The notes under the pieces were generated by a model. The model did no database searches. It saw only the letters and a list, made by a program, of their open reading frames with translations, and was not told where the DNA came from. The translations under genes were made by a program, and so were the position numbers. Source: Colias croceus (taxonomy: Eukaryota > Arthropoda > Insecta > Lepidoptera > Pieridae). Taken from it: a stretch of DNA of 64,000 bases. Below, piece by piece: positions 1 through 10,340 of the stretch (position 1 is its first letter; each line of letters opens with the position of its first letter). Where the stretch lies: contig NC_059551.1 of assembly GCF_905220415.1 (NCBI RefSeq), positions 1,560,001-1,624,000 on the forward strand. The letters are read 5' to 3'.

Positions 1-40
1 CGTGTTTAAAAGAGTTACCTATGTAAAATTTATACTAATA

Positions 41-253
41 CTAGATTTCCGCCCGCGGCTTCGCCCGCGTTTGCAAAGGAAAACCCGCATAGTTCCCGTT
101 CCCGTGGGATTTCTGGGATAAAAACTATCCTATGTGTTAATCCAAGTTACCCTCTATATGCATTGTAATCGTTTCAGTAGTTTTTACGTGAAAGAGTACC
201 AAACATCCATACATCCATACAAACTTTCGCATTTATAATATTAGATAGTAGGA
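41..253 (-). mobile_element. Non-autonomous Helitron-like element (GTAACTCTGTC/CCCGCGGCTTCGCCCGC family)
   Basis: Read on the minus strand it starts TCCTACTATC...ATTATAAATGCG and ends with a short GC hairpin followed by CTAG. It is flanked by A on one side and T on the other, as expected for Helitron insertion between A and T. It resembles the Lep1-type elements of Lepidoptera. It lies in the intron before SamDC exon 480-576. Bases 254-400 hold two oppositely oriented fragments of a second family (ATTATAAAGCTGAAGAGTTT) forming a fold-back. Confidence 0.75.
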
Positions 254-479
254 TTATAAAGCTGAAGAGTTTGTTTGTTTGAACGCGCTAATCTCAAGAA
301 CTACTGGTCCGATTTGAAAAATTATTTCGGTGTTTGATAGCGATTAGTGTGTTCAAACAAACAAACTCTTCAACTTTACAATATTAGTAATTTAGTATAG
401 ATAGTATAGATAAAAAACCATATTAGTCTTTACTGTTTATAATATAATTTTAAAAGTGTAAATTGTGTTCTTATTGCAG

Positions 480-3400
480 GTAGAACTGCTGGACTCATTC
501 TTCGGCGACGGCCGCGCCTACATCATGGGTCCAGAAAAGGACTGCTGGTATCTTTACACATTGCTGCCGCTGGAAGGTGAGATATTTCATACAATTATTA
601 TGTTTTATATGTCACAAAAAATTACTGTCATGATTTTCTTGACTTGTATAGGTAACTTACATAACTTAAGGATTTTTTAATTTTTGCGCATTCATCGAAC
701 CTCCGAATTTAACACAGGCATGGGAGAAACAACAAAAAGTCTTAATTTTTTTTGGTGAAAGCAAAATAAAATTTAGTATATATGGGTTTTGTTTTTTTTT
801 AAGGGTTACAACCTTTAAAAAAGCAAAACCCTTTTAAAAGCAAAATAAAATTTAGTAGGTATATGTGTAACCCTTACACATAGTGATACCGATGATTGAT
901 GATTTTGTGGTACCCTTTACCGCAATATAACTTCGCTCTAATAATTATAATGCGTATTTAATTCACTAATAGTTCGGTAGATGGCGCTATACTGTAAATT
1001 ATTTTTAACCACCATTTAGGTAGTTCAAAAAATTAACAACATCTTTTGGCTCCTGAGTCACAGTAACTAGTTCAGAGGCCAAAGGGTTCATTATTTATAC
1101 CTGTACATTATTATGTCAATAAAGATATTATTAATTTATTTAAATACTTTATTGTTGTGCCCACAAAAACAATACATAGGTATTTTTTGGAACGAAGTTC
1201 CTTATCGCGCGTTGTGAAAGGGGGCTAAGGGGGCTAGACGGAAAAAATTCTTACGAAAAGTTGTCACGACACTTTTTGCTCGAATTGTGCGGCATGCAGC
1301 GTGCGCGTGGTTCTCTGTCTGTTTCTCTCTAACTTAACACTTCGTTCCATTCGGATGTCCCTTGACATCGCTCAAGTTCTTTGACGTGACAACGTCTTAT
1401 AATTCGATAGAGCCGGCTGCACGCACGAAAAACACGATTCATGCGGCGTTACCTTGCTCTGAGGCGTTCCATGTAAGTTCGTTCCTTAAGACGTTGTCAC
1501 GTTCAGCTATCGTCAGTAAACCGACTTTACAGACAACCAATTTTTTTATTTAATCTAAAATATCCCTTTTTCCATAGGCACGGTGGCAGCCCTAGAGCAG
1601 GAGGGCGAAGTGCGCGAGGTGGCCCCGCGTGCGGGGGCGGAGCCCGACCAGACCATCGAGCTGCTCATGTCCGACCTCGACCCGCGCGTCATGGACATCT
1701 TCACGCGCAAGTGCTCCCCCACCGCGCACCATGCCACTAGAGTGAGTATTCACACTTACCATTCATCATCATCACCATCTTAATCATCATCATTATCATC
1801 ACCATCTTAATCATCATCATCACTATCATCTTAATCATCATCATCATCAGTCATCACCATCGTCATTTGAATCATTATCATCATTATCCGAATCATCACC
1901 ATCATCATCATCGTCTGAATCATCATCATAATCATTATCATCTGAATCATCATCATCATCATCTGAATAATCATCATCATCATCATCAGCCCATATATGT
2001 TCCCACTGCTGGGACACGGGCCTCCTATATGAGTATTGAGTACATCTGATTCTTCGACATGTCATTTTCCTCATAATGTTTTCCTTCACCGTTCGAGCAG
2101 TCGTGATGTTATAACATGCGCAGTAAAATTGAAAAATCTATTTATTTCCTGTACCCTCGCCTGGCATCGAACCCAAGACTTATCGATTTGAAGTCCTAGG
2201 TTAACCACTGAGCCACCACTGCTTTTGCACTTAGCATTAGCAAGGAAAATTAGATTTGTGTTTTTGTAAAGGTGAACGCACACTTATCCGAGACGAATAA
2301 AATTAATGAAATATTTAATAATGTATGTTTAATGTAAAATTCCAGGCGTCAGGCATAGACCAGATAATCCCGGGGATGGTGATCGACGACTACCTGTTTG
2401 ATCCCTGCGGTTATTCCATGAATGGAGTGGCTGAAGATGTAAGTTAAGGGGAGGCTCCCTAAATTTTATGTGAATTTGCAATAATATTCTGAAACAGTCA
2501 CACATACAATCAAAATGGAACTTTAGTACATATATGATTTATTGGGTCTTTTTCTTTCCATGTACAAGACAGTTACGTAATTGTAATATTTTTGCTCGAT
2601 TCAATTTTTATTCAAAAAGTATGCCTTTTTAAAGGATTATTACATTTTTTTAAAGATTTACCGCGGGGCACAGTTAGTTATAAATATTTATATTGTGAAA
2701 CAAGTGCTCTCAAAGTCAAACTCAAACATTTATATTGAATTAGACTTGTTTTAGAAGCACGTTCGAATTGTCATTACTTATTTTTAACAAGTACCGCTTT
2801 GTTGAAATTGATATTTTTGGTTTTATGGCATTCAAATGCTTTATAAATATAAATTTATAAAGAATAGAAAAAATTTGGGTCACTAGTGGCCGAGTTGGTC
2901 AGGCATCCGCCCTGGAATGGCGCAAAAAGATGCGGGTTCGAGTCCCGCCTTGTGATCGAATTTTTGACTTGACAACGTCTTATAATTCGATAGAGCCGGC
3001 TGCACGCCCGAAAAAACATGACTCATGCGGCGTTACCTCGCTCTGAGGCGTTCCATGTAAGGCTTGAAGTGCGAGCGAGAGCGTGGAACGAGCGACAAAG
3101 AAGCACAATTTCGGACGTTGTCACGTTCAACTATCGTCAGTAAACCGACTTTACAACCATTTTTTTTCTATTCTTTATGAATTTATAATTACAATTTTCA
3201 ATTGGAACCATATTTCACCGAATACCATGTATATTTATCCCCAGGGCAGCTACATGACGATCCACATAACGCCGGAGCGCGCGTGCTCGTACGTGTCGTT
3301 CGAGTCGAACGTGCCCGCCGCAAGATACCCGCACCTCATCGCCAACGTGCTGGCCGCCTTCCGACCCGCCAAGTTCGTGCTCACCGTCTTCCATACGCCG

Positions 3401-4225
3401 GTATGTGTGGGTTCATTTGATTGAATTGTTTTTAGCCCCAAAATATAGCTCACTATATTTTAATGGTCTATTCTACAGGGTGTCCCACTGTTGGTATACT
3501 AAGCTCAAAGGAGGTTATAGTTTTGCATATGCTGAGTATATAAAAAATACTTATAAAATTCCAGACACATTTTTTTTTCACATAGATGAATTCTTAAAAC
3601 TCTATGTGAACACCCATAACAAGCAACCCGTCCAACTTTACCCCAGCACGTGGGTTATCGTTTAAGATTATGTTTTCATAAACAAAATGCTCACATAAGA
3701 GAAGCGGTATATGGCAGCAGCGCGAAGCTAGAGAAGAAAACATGGATTTTCAGGAAAAATTAAGCAAAAAATTTTTCACGTAATTTTGTTGTTTGAGTAT
3801 TCTTTACGTGATCAGTGTATGTAAAACTACAAGTCCCTTCGCGCTAAGTATACCGATAGTGGGACACCTTGTATAGTATTAATAATGGATATGGAAATAA
3901 AAAAATAAAAAACAAGCTTAACTCATGAAATTATTTTGTTGTCATTGATCCTTGATAAATATACAAAATTTAAATTAAACCTGTCTGTTCAAAAATCGTG
4001 TTTAAAGGAGTCAGTTACATTAGCGTGTCAAAATCCTTATTCGCATCATATCCACAATAAAATGTAAATGAATGTGTATGTTCCCAGGACGCGCCAGCCA
4101 CGGAGGCGCTGCGCGAGCTGAAGTCGTTCCGCGCGCTGAACGCGTACGAGCAGAAGGACGCGCAGTACTGCCGCTTCTCCGGCTACGAGCTGCACTACGC
4201 GCTCTACGCCAAGTTCCCGAGCTGA
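480..4225 (+). CDS. SamDC: S-adenosylmethionine decarboxylase, C-terminal five exons (partial gene)
   Basis: This enzyme makes decarboxylated AdoMet, the aminopropyl donor for spermidine and spermine, in the cytosol. Deduced coding exons are 480-576, 1578-1741, 2346-2438, 3245-3400 and 4088-4225. All have AG acceptors and GT donors, and the phases join without a break. The protein runs from VELLDSFFGDGRAYIMG through DCWYLYTLLP, QTIELLMSDLDPRVMD, DPCGYSMNG, MTIHITPE and SYVSFESN to LYAKFPS and a TGA. DPCGYSMNG holds the family's active-site Cys and proton-relay Ser, and TIHITPE holds the relay His. By the family's usual length (about 330-340 aa) roughly the first 130 residues, including the Ser that becomes the pyruvoyl group, lie upstream of the window. 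The introns are full of repeats. Exons are strongly GC3-biased. The frame continues beyond the TGA (separate entry). Confidence 0.95.
577..1577 (+). other. SamDC intron; no gene seen
   Basis: No coding exon is visible. Bases 961-1010 carry a short motif (AGATGGCGCTATA) that recurs at about 7960. Bases 1365-1550 carry the ACGTTGTCACGT-ended repeat described separately. Confidence 0.6.
1375..1548. repeat. Short inverted-repeat element, copy 1 (GTGACAACGTC...GACGTTGTCACG)
   Basis: The block begins GACGTGACAACGTCTTATAATTC and ends AGACGTTGTCACGTTC, so its ends are inverted. A closely related copy lies at 2968-3155 in another SamDC intron. A more distant relative with the same ACGTGACAACG / CGTTGTCACGT ends lies at about 23890-24108 in the second amidase gene. 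It is probably a MITE. Confidence 0.6.
1757..1990. repeat. Long ATC/TCA trinucleotide microsatellite
   Basis: About 230 bases of imperfect (ATC)n with T and CC interruptions start only about 16 bases past the donor of SamDC exon 1578-1741. The tract is continuous with the TGATGA-type tail of the SINE at 1978-2226, so it is best read as an expanded SINE tail. The acidic Asp-rich frame it opens on the minus strand is not a gene. Confidence 0.8.
1978..2226 (-). mobile_element. tRNA-headed SINE, minus-strand copy
   Basis: On the minus strand it reads from an A-box-like GTGGCTCAGTGG head and a degenerate B-box (GGTTCGATGCC-like), through a body with GAACGGTGAAGGAAAACATTATG, to GGCCCGTGTCCCAGCAGTGGG and a TGATGA tail. 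A second copy in the opposite orientation is at 38886-39180. Confidence 0.75.
2820..2962 (+). mobile_element. tRNA-like SINE fragment
   Basis: Bases 2876-2962 hold a tRNA-like block with an A-box (TGGCCGAGTTGG) and a B-box (GGTTCGAGTCC). It adjoins a segment (GGCATTCAAATGCTTTATAAA...GAATAGAAAAA) that accompanies the same block at 16055-16210 and 28570-28745. Repetition, A-rich flanks and loose acceptor-stem pairing argue for a SINE rather than a working tRNA gene. Confidence 0.65.
2968..3155. repeat. Short inverted-repeat element, copy 2
   Basis: This is a direct repeat of the element at 1375-1548 (shared CTTATAATTCGATAGAGCC, CATGCGGCGTTACCT and GTCAGTAAACCGACTTTACA). It carries an extra insert around 3065-3110. 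Confidence 0.65.
3476..3871. mobile_element. TA-flanked MITE, CAGGGTGTCCCACT family, copy 1
   Basis: The ends CAGGGTGTCCCACTGTTGGT and ACCGATAGTGGGACACCTTG are inverted repeats, with TA on both outer sides, as in Tc1/mariner-type insertions. The inner arms are also inverted. It lies in the intron before the last SamDC exon. A shorter copy is at 63652-63898. Confidence 0.75.
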
Positions 4226-4492
4226 GAGCCGCCCCGCCCCGCGCGCCGCGCCCCGCCCCGCGCCCCGCCCCGCGCGCCCCGCCCCCAGCGCCCCCGCGCC
4301 CCGCGCCGCGCCCTGCGCGCCATCCTCGCCGCCGCGCCCGACGCGTACGGCCCCGAGGGCGCCGCGCCCCCGCGCCCCCCGCGCCCCCCGCGCCCTCCGC
4401 CCGACGAGCTGTTCGCGCTGCACCAGCCCACGCTGCTGCGGCGCATCGTGAGCGCCATCCTCGCCTGCAAGTGTCGCGCGAGCGGCGCCTGA
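4226..4492 (+). other. In-frame 88-codon extension after the SamDC stop (possible stop-codon read-through tail)
   Basis: Directly after the SamDC TGA (4223-4225) the same frame stays open for 88 codons to a second TGA at 4490-4492. The first third is pure G/C and uninformative, because all frames are open there. From about 4316 the frame looks like real protein: it includes RALRAILAAAPDAYGPEG and, further on, PDELFALHQPTLLRRIVS. By hand count about 31 of the 33 A/T bases in this stretch fall at codon positions 1 and 2 and only two at position 3, the same GC3 bias as the SamDC exons. Vertebrate AMD1 is known to be read through its stop into a conserved tail that stalls ribosomes. Whether this tail is used, and whether it is homologous, is inference. 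Confidence 0.6.
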
Positions 4493-4678
4493 CCACGGGC
4501 ATAGAGCGTCCAGTGCGATCAGACTGTACTAGCGACCCCCGACTTCCCCGCTCTCTATACACTTCAATAGCCGTGTTAGATGTTTAGGGAACTCTATTGT
4601 GATCGCAAAAATCAAACATAGTTTCCGAGCGAAGTTCGGATCCGGATAGACTTGTGACCCACGTGGGCGGAGCGCAGC

Positions 4679-4712
4679 GGGCTGCGACTGCGACTGCGAC
4701 TGCGACTGCGAC
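4679..4712. repeat. (GACTGC)n microsatellite in the SamDC 3' UTR
   Basis: About five tandem copies of a six-base unit (ctgcga) sit in the 3' UTR. They are followed by two copies of CGACCGGTCG/GCGACCGGTCGG-like palindromic sequence. Confidence 0.7.
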
Positions 4713-4970
4713 CGGTCGCCCGGCAGTCGCGCGACCGGTCGGCGGGCGATCGTTCCGCGCGAGGTGATATTGTGTTCGCGACGAATTGACGGACAAAATT
4801 GTCGACTAAATGTTTATTAGATGTTGAAATAGCATAGATTAGACGGATGAATTTATATGATAATAAGATGTAGCTGTGAAAATTGTTGATTAGCGTAGAT
4901 TTAGCTCATGTTTAGGCACAAATATCGAATGTACAATGTTTATATATTGTAAATATAGAGACAAAGGTTT

Positions 4971-4976
4971 AATAAA
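4971..4976 (+). terminator. Poly(A) signal AATAAA of SamDC (first)
   Basis: AATAAA lies about 745 bases after the first SamDC stop. A second AATAAA is at 5060-5065, followed by T-rich sequence. Either could end the SamDC transcript; the second is the last before clearly non-genic sequence. Confidence 0.55.
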
Positions 4977-5065
4977 TGTAAGTAGGTTAAGTCGATTTGT
5001 TGCGGAGCGAGGGACGAGTGGCGCCGACGCGTGGGCTGTTTATTATATCAGAAATTTTAAATAAA

Positions 5066-5690
5066 TGATTTCTTCTCAATTTATTGTTTTATTTCAAACC
5101 TATCTAATGCTCTGTTGATTATCTAGAACAATTCTTCAGGATATCTATTTTTTAAGAATCTTTTACTACATAAATTTCTTGAAAAAAAGCAAATATAGTT
5201 TGGAAAATCCAAAAGTGCACGACTCATAATGCTCATTTAATTATGAAATATAAAAAAGAAAAAAAAAATATATATATATAGATATACAGTCTTGTAGTTT
5301 TCGTTTTTTATTAATTGCAATTAAACGACACTAAATTAATTAATCATTCGCATTCCGTGACCTACAATCGTCGATTAGAATATTTAAAAAAAAATTAACT
5401 CAAATGATGGTGTTTTCAGGTTTCACACATGACGGACAGGAAATTTTTTTGACCTATTTCGGTGTTTTTTTCCAATTCTATTGAAGTAAATCAATTTTTA
5501 AAAAGTATGGGATTAATCTCCATTAAATTATCTCTACAATAGTACCTATGCAAAATATCTTGATTCTGTGAACTAACAAGGCTATAATAATAAGAATAGC
5601 TGCAAAAAATATGGGCCTTAGAAAAAAAAAACTTTCAGAAAATATTACACAGAATAAAGTGAGTGTAATAAAAAAGTTTTCAAGGTAGCG
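5066..5690. other. Intergenic, nothing recognised
   Basis: AT-rich sequence after the SamDC poly(A) signals. No exon, terminal repeat or RNA gene was seen, only a short (TA)n run near 5268-5285. Confidence 0.5.
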
Positions 5691-5696
5691 AAGATG

Positions 5697-7535
5697 CCAT
5701 CGCAAATGCGTTCCCAAGTGTGTTCGCAAATGCGTTCGCAAGTGCGTTCGCAAGTGCGTTCGCAAGCGCGTTCGCAAGCGCGTTCGCAAGCGCGTTTGCA
5801 AGCGCGTCGCGTTCGCAAGCGCGTCGCGTTCGCAAGCGCGTCGCGTTCGCAAGCGCGTCGCGTTCGCAAGCGAGTCGCGTTCGCAAGCGCGTTCGCAAGC
5901 GCGTCGCGTTCGCAAGCACGTTCGCAAGCGCGTCGGGTTCGCAAGCGCGTTCGCAAGCGCGTTCGCAAGCGCGTTTGCAAGCGCGTCGCGTTCGCAAGCG
6001 CGTCGCGTTCGCAAGCGCGTCGCGTTCGCAAGCGCGTCGCGTTCGCAAGCGCGTCGCGTTCGCAAGCGAGTCGCGTTCGCAAGCGCGTTCGCAAGCGCGT
6101 CGCGTTCGCAAGCACGTTCGCAAGCGCGTCGGGTTCGCAAGCGCGTTCGCAAGCGCGTTCGCAAGCGCGTTTGCAAGCGCGTCGCGTTCGCAAGCGCGTC
6201 GCGTTCGCAAGCGCGTCGCGTTCGCAAGCGCGTCGCGTTCGCAAGCGAGTCGCGTTCGCAAGCGCGTTCGCAAGCGCGTCGCGTTCGCAAGCACGTTCGC
6301 AAGCGCGTCGGGTTCGCAAGCGCGTTCGCAAGCGCGTTCGCAAGCGCGTTCGCAAGCGCGTTCGCAAGCGCATTCGCAAGCGCGTTCGCAAGCGCGTTGC
6401 GTTCGCAAGCGCGTCGCGTTCGCAAGCGCGTTCGCAAGCGCGTCGCGTTCGCAAGCGCGTTCGCAAGCGCGTCGCGTTCGCAAGCGCGTTCGCAAGCGCG
6501 TCGCGTTCGCAAGCGCGTCGCGTTCGCAAGCGCGTCGCGTTCGCAAGCGCGTCGCGTTCGCAAGCGCGTTCGCAAGCGCGTTCGCAAGCGCGTCGCGTTC
6601 GCAAGCGCGTTCGCAAGCGCGTTCGCATGCGCGTCGCGTTCGCAAGCGCGTTTGCAAGCGCGTCGCGTTCGCAAGCGCGTTCACAAGCGCGTTCGCATGC
6701 GCGTCGCGTTCGCAAGCGCGTTCGCAAGCGCGTTCGCAAGCGCGTCGCGTTCGCAAGCGCGTTCGCAAGCGCGTCGCGTTCGCAAACGGTCGCGTTCGCA
6801 AGCGCATTCGCAAGCGCGTTCGCAAGCGCGTCGCGTTCGCAAGCGCGTCGCGTTCGCAAGCGCGTTCGCAAGCGCGTCGCGTTCGCAAGCGCGTTCGCAA
6901 GCGCGTCGCGTTCGCAAGCGCGTCGCGTTCGCAAGCGCGTCGCGTTCGCAAGCGCGTCGCGTTCGCAAGCGCGTCGCGTTCGCAAGCGCGTTCGCAAGCG
7001 CGTCGCGTTCGCAAGCGCGTTCGCAAGCGCGTCGCGTTCGCAAGCGCGTTCGCAAGCGCGATCGCAAGCGCGTCGCGTTCGCAAGCGCGATCGCAAGCGC
7101 GTCGCGTTCGCAAGCGCGTTCGCAAGCGCGTTCGTAAGCGCGTTCGCAATCGCGTTCGCAAGCGCGTTCGCAAGCGCGTCGCGTTCGCAAGCGCGTCGCG
7201 TTCGCAAGCGCGTCGCGTTCGCAGGCGCGTCGCGTTCGCAAGCGCGTTCGCAAATGCGTTCACAAATGCCTTCGCAAATGCCTTCGCAAATGCCTTCGCA
7301 AATGCCTTCGCAAATGCTTTCGCAAATGCCTTCGCAAATGCCTTCGCAAATGCCTTCGCAAATGCCTTCGAAAATGCCTTCGCAAATGCCTTCGCAAATT
7401 CCTTCGCAAATGCCTTCGCAAATGCCTTCGCAAATGCCTTCGCAAATGCCTTCGCAAATGCCTTCGCAAATGCTTTCGCAAATGCCTTCGCAAATGCCTT
7501 CGAAAATGCCTTCGCAAATGCCTTCGCAAATGCCG
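5697..7535. repeat. GC-rich minisatellite of 12- and 17-bp units
   Basis: About 1.84 kb is built from two interleaved units, GCGTTCGCAAGC (12 bp) and GCGTCGCGTTCGCAAGC (17 bp). The last 280 bases (7255-7535) switch to a variant 12-mer, CTTCGCAAATGC. A higher-order repeat is visible: the marker GTCGGGTTCGC recurs with spacings of 196 and then 179 bases, differing by one 17-mer. The units contain no stop codon in any frame, so very long Arg/Ala-rich reading frames appear on both strands; these are artefacts. Confidence 0.95.
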
Positions 7536-9735
7536 GCGGTACATCCGCCGGCCGTGCCACCGGCATTTGAGGTTCGAAGACCTGGATATGGTACTTTGGG
7601 TACATACAGTTGCTTGTTACATATTATTTTTTTATTGTTGCCCCACCTTGAGCCCATGGCTAGCTACGCCCATGGGTGCAAACCAGCCTTAAAGTTGCAA
7701 GTCTAATCTTATTTTCTATTTTACGCTTGAGACAGTCATTAACTACACATATTTTACATAACCGTTACTATAACATGTTTGTTATTGATAAAGTAACATG
7801 ATGCAATCCAGCGTAATAATATGATTTTTATGTTTTGAGATTAATTATGAGGTTATAGGGATAAAAGTTACTTAATTTACTGCTGTAAAACATGTAATGA
7901 GGAGGGAACATCGATTTTGATACGCATCTGAATCACTCTGAAATTTATAAATTCCGATAGATGGCGCTATATTAAAAATGTGACATGGATCACAACTAAA
8001 GTTTGGCTAACGAAAGATTAGACTGGGTTTTTATTTCGAAAATTTATATGGCAACACTTATAATTACGTAATTGTCATTAAAACCTGAGTTGTTGATGTG
8101 TCAAAGTGAAAATGATTTCCGCGATTTTAGTGATTTCTAATTGAAAACGAGACGAAAACATTGAAATGCGACTTAAAAAAGGTTCTTTTTATTATGATTA
8201 GTAAATTTGAAAAGAAACAAGTTGAAAGAGATGTAGTTTTCAAAGAAAAATAAGAGTGTTTACGTGAAATATCTCAATGCATTGTTAAGTGTGACTTTGA
8301 TATTTTGATACTATTCATTTTGATTGCATTGTTTAATATTTATTATTTTGCAGGTAACATGGATGATACCAATAGTCCAGTTATAAACTATTCAAGCAAC
8401 AATAAAAAAAAATGAATGATCTGTTTCGTTCAAAATGTTTACAGACACAAAATCAGTATCTTGACGAGATTTCTTCTATGACCGGATCATGTTATTCGTG
8501 TTGAAGATAGTATAAAAAACGAAATGTAATAACTGCAGAAATGGGTTCATAATAAGAGTCAGAGATAATGATAGTGATTCTTACTATTCACTCGCGGTTG
8601 AATTTTTACATTTAATGTGATTATATTGATTAAACAAACTTCAATTGTATTTTTATTGTGTTTTTTCTTGCTTTCATTCGGTGTTCTTTTTTGTCTATCT
8701 GAATCAGTTAACTGTACTAAGTACATTACATAAAACAATATTATAAAGATGAAGAGTTTGTTGTTTTTTTTTTTGCTCGTAAGAGAAAATAATAAATAAA
8801 AGTATTAAAATTAGATTTCCAACTATAACCTAAGTTGCCATATGTTGATTTTTTGAATTTGCCGCCTTTTTCCAGTCTCATCTTTCGATAGCCAGACAAT
8901 ATATTCTCTGAAAATTCTAATCTTTGTCAAACTTTCTGGTGCTGTGACTCCGAATGAAGGGATATTTTCAATCTGTTTTTTTACACAGTATTGCTGAATA
9001 AAATATACAATAAATATCGAATATTGGCAATTATATAGGTAGATCGTTTTCGTCATTTATACTGTGTCCATTTGTCTTCCAAAGATCGAAAGCGGATGTG
9101 AACTATGTTTTCGCTGAAGCGTTTTCGGTCTTTGGCCGTTTACTTAATACTTATCGCTTTTTATTAAAGCTGCATATTGTTTTTACTTTTGAATCTCGAG
9201 TTGCATTACTTTTTGTTATTTATAAATGAAATAGTAAATCTGTATTGTCAGTTACTATTGAAATTGACGACTAACAACGCAGGACGAAAAATAAAACCAC
9301 AAATATTCGAATATATAATTTATTTCACCTTACCACCACCAATATAATATTACAATGCAACAATTTTAGTCTTTGAAATCACAGTATCAACATAGATTCG
9401 TAGATATAAAAGGCACAAGATAAACTTTGTGACATACAAATGCTTGTTCTTACAGAATAAATACTGAAATTACATACAAAAAAACCATAAATTAATTAAA
9501 TGCATAACTAGCACTCTACTATAAAATTCTAAAAACTAACCACAACAATTATTATATAATATGAGATATTACAATTTGTTATTAGAAATACAAGATATTA
9601 TTCGAGAATCTTGACAACAAATAATTTAATTTTCGTTTTTAATAAAAATATTAATATAAAGAATTCTAATTATTGTCTAAATTGGCTCGGAAGAATACCA
9701 TGTAATTTGACGGGGTATTGCACGAATCATCATTA
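7536..9735. other. Intergenic, no gene recognised
   Basis: After the minisatellite there is a short GC palindromic patch (GCCGGCGGTACATCCGCCGGC, about 7533-7553). AT-rich sequence without a convincing exon follows. A 15-codon frame at 8359-8415 follows a possible acceptor but is too short to call. Confidence 0.45.
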
Positions 9736-9981
9736 GGGGCTGTCCATTAATCACGTGAGGCTCGAAAGAGGGGGGAGGGGTTCCATCAAAACATCACAAA
9801 ATATCACAAGGGGGAGGGGGGGGGGGGGGTAAAGTAATATATCACGTGTATTTATTTTTCGACAAGCGCGCGATACTCAACCGAAAAGCGGCGTTACATG
9901 TATTTATTTTTCGTCGAACGCGTACAACTTTTTCGCAACAAAAATACCAAAAAAAACATCACGTGATTAATGGATTAGCCT
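9736..9981. mobile_element. MITE with CTGTCCATTAATCACGTG ends
   Basis: The left end GGCTGTCCATTAATCACGTGA and right end TCACGTGATTAATGGATTAGCC are inverted repeats. A poly-G run lies inside. It is non-coding. Confidence 0.7.
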
Positions 9982-10211
9982 TACCCTTAGATAATCCTAA
10001 AAATACATGAGTAAATTTTTTTTTCTTATTACGTATACATAGAAGGCACTGCACAGGAATAATAGACAATGATCAGCTTGTTAGCTATAAGTGACAGAAG
10101 TTTACAATTTTGAGAGGATATTGAATTACTATGTTTTTGACCACACTTGTAAAATGACCAAATTAACTAATGTAGATATAACTAGATACACATTATTTTC
10201 GCTCAATAAAA

Positions 10212-10217
10212 TTTATT
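10212..10217 (-). terminator. Candidate poly(A) signal for amidase copy 1
   Basis: AATAAA on the minus strand about 125 bases after the stop codon of the amidase gene. Confidence 0.4.
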
Positions 10218-10340
10218 TTCGATGTATTTCGAAGTGCCATTTCACAGACTATTCTTCCATTTTTAGACAATAAAATGATATTTTCTGTATTTCCCTCGTG
10301 TTTAGTGTATTCCTTCCTTCCCCACAGCCAGACAAACGAA

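Noticed and set aside
1847..2089. Asp-rich 80-codon frame on the minus strand
   Set aside because: Translation of the ATC/TGA microsatellite and SINE tail.
2876..2962. tRNA gene candidate
   Set aside because: A- and B-boxes are present, but the same block recurs with A/T-rich tails at 16055 and 28570 and the acceptor stem is poor; it is a SINE.
3202..3453. Alternative frames over SamDC exon 3245-3400
   Set aside because: Shadows of the true SamDC frame in GC-rich exon sequence.
4020..4587. Open frames on both strands around the end of SamDC other than the SamDC frame
   Set aside because: The stretch is almost pure G/C, so every frame is open; only the SamDC frame shows third-position bias.
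5697..7535. CRISPR-like repeat array
   Set aside because: Units are contiguous without spacers, and the surroundings are eukaryotic.
5523..7706. Very long reading frames (up to 670 codons) on both strands, Arg/Ala/Ser repeats
   Set aside because: They come from the minisatellite, whose units lack stop codons in all six frames; no codon bias or domain is seen.
8359..8415. Short frame MDDTNSPVINYSSNN after a possible acceptor
   Set aside because: Only about 18 codons, no partner exon or similarity recognised.
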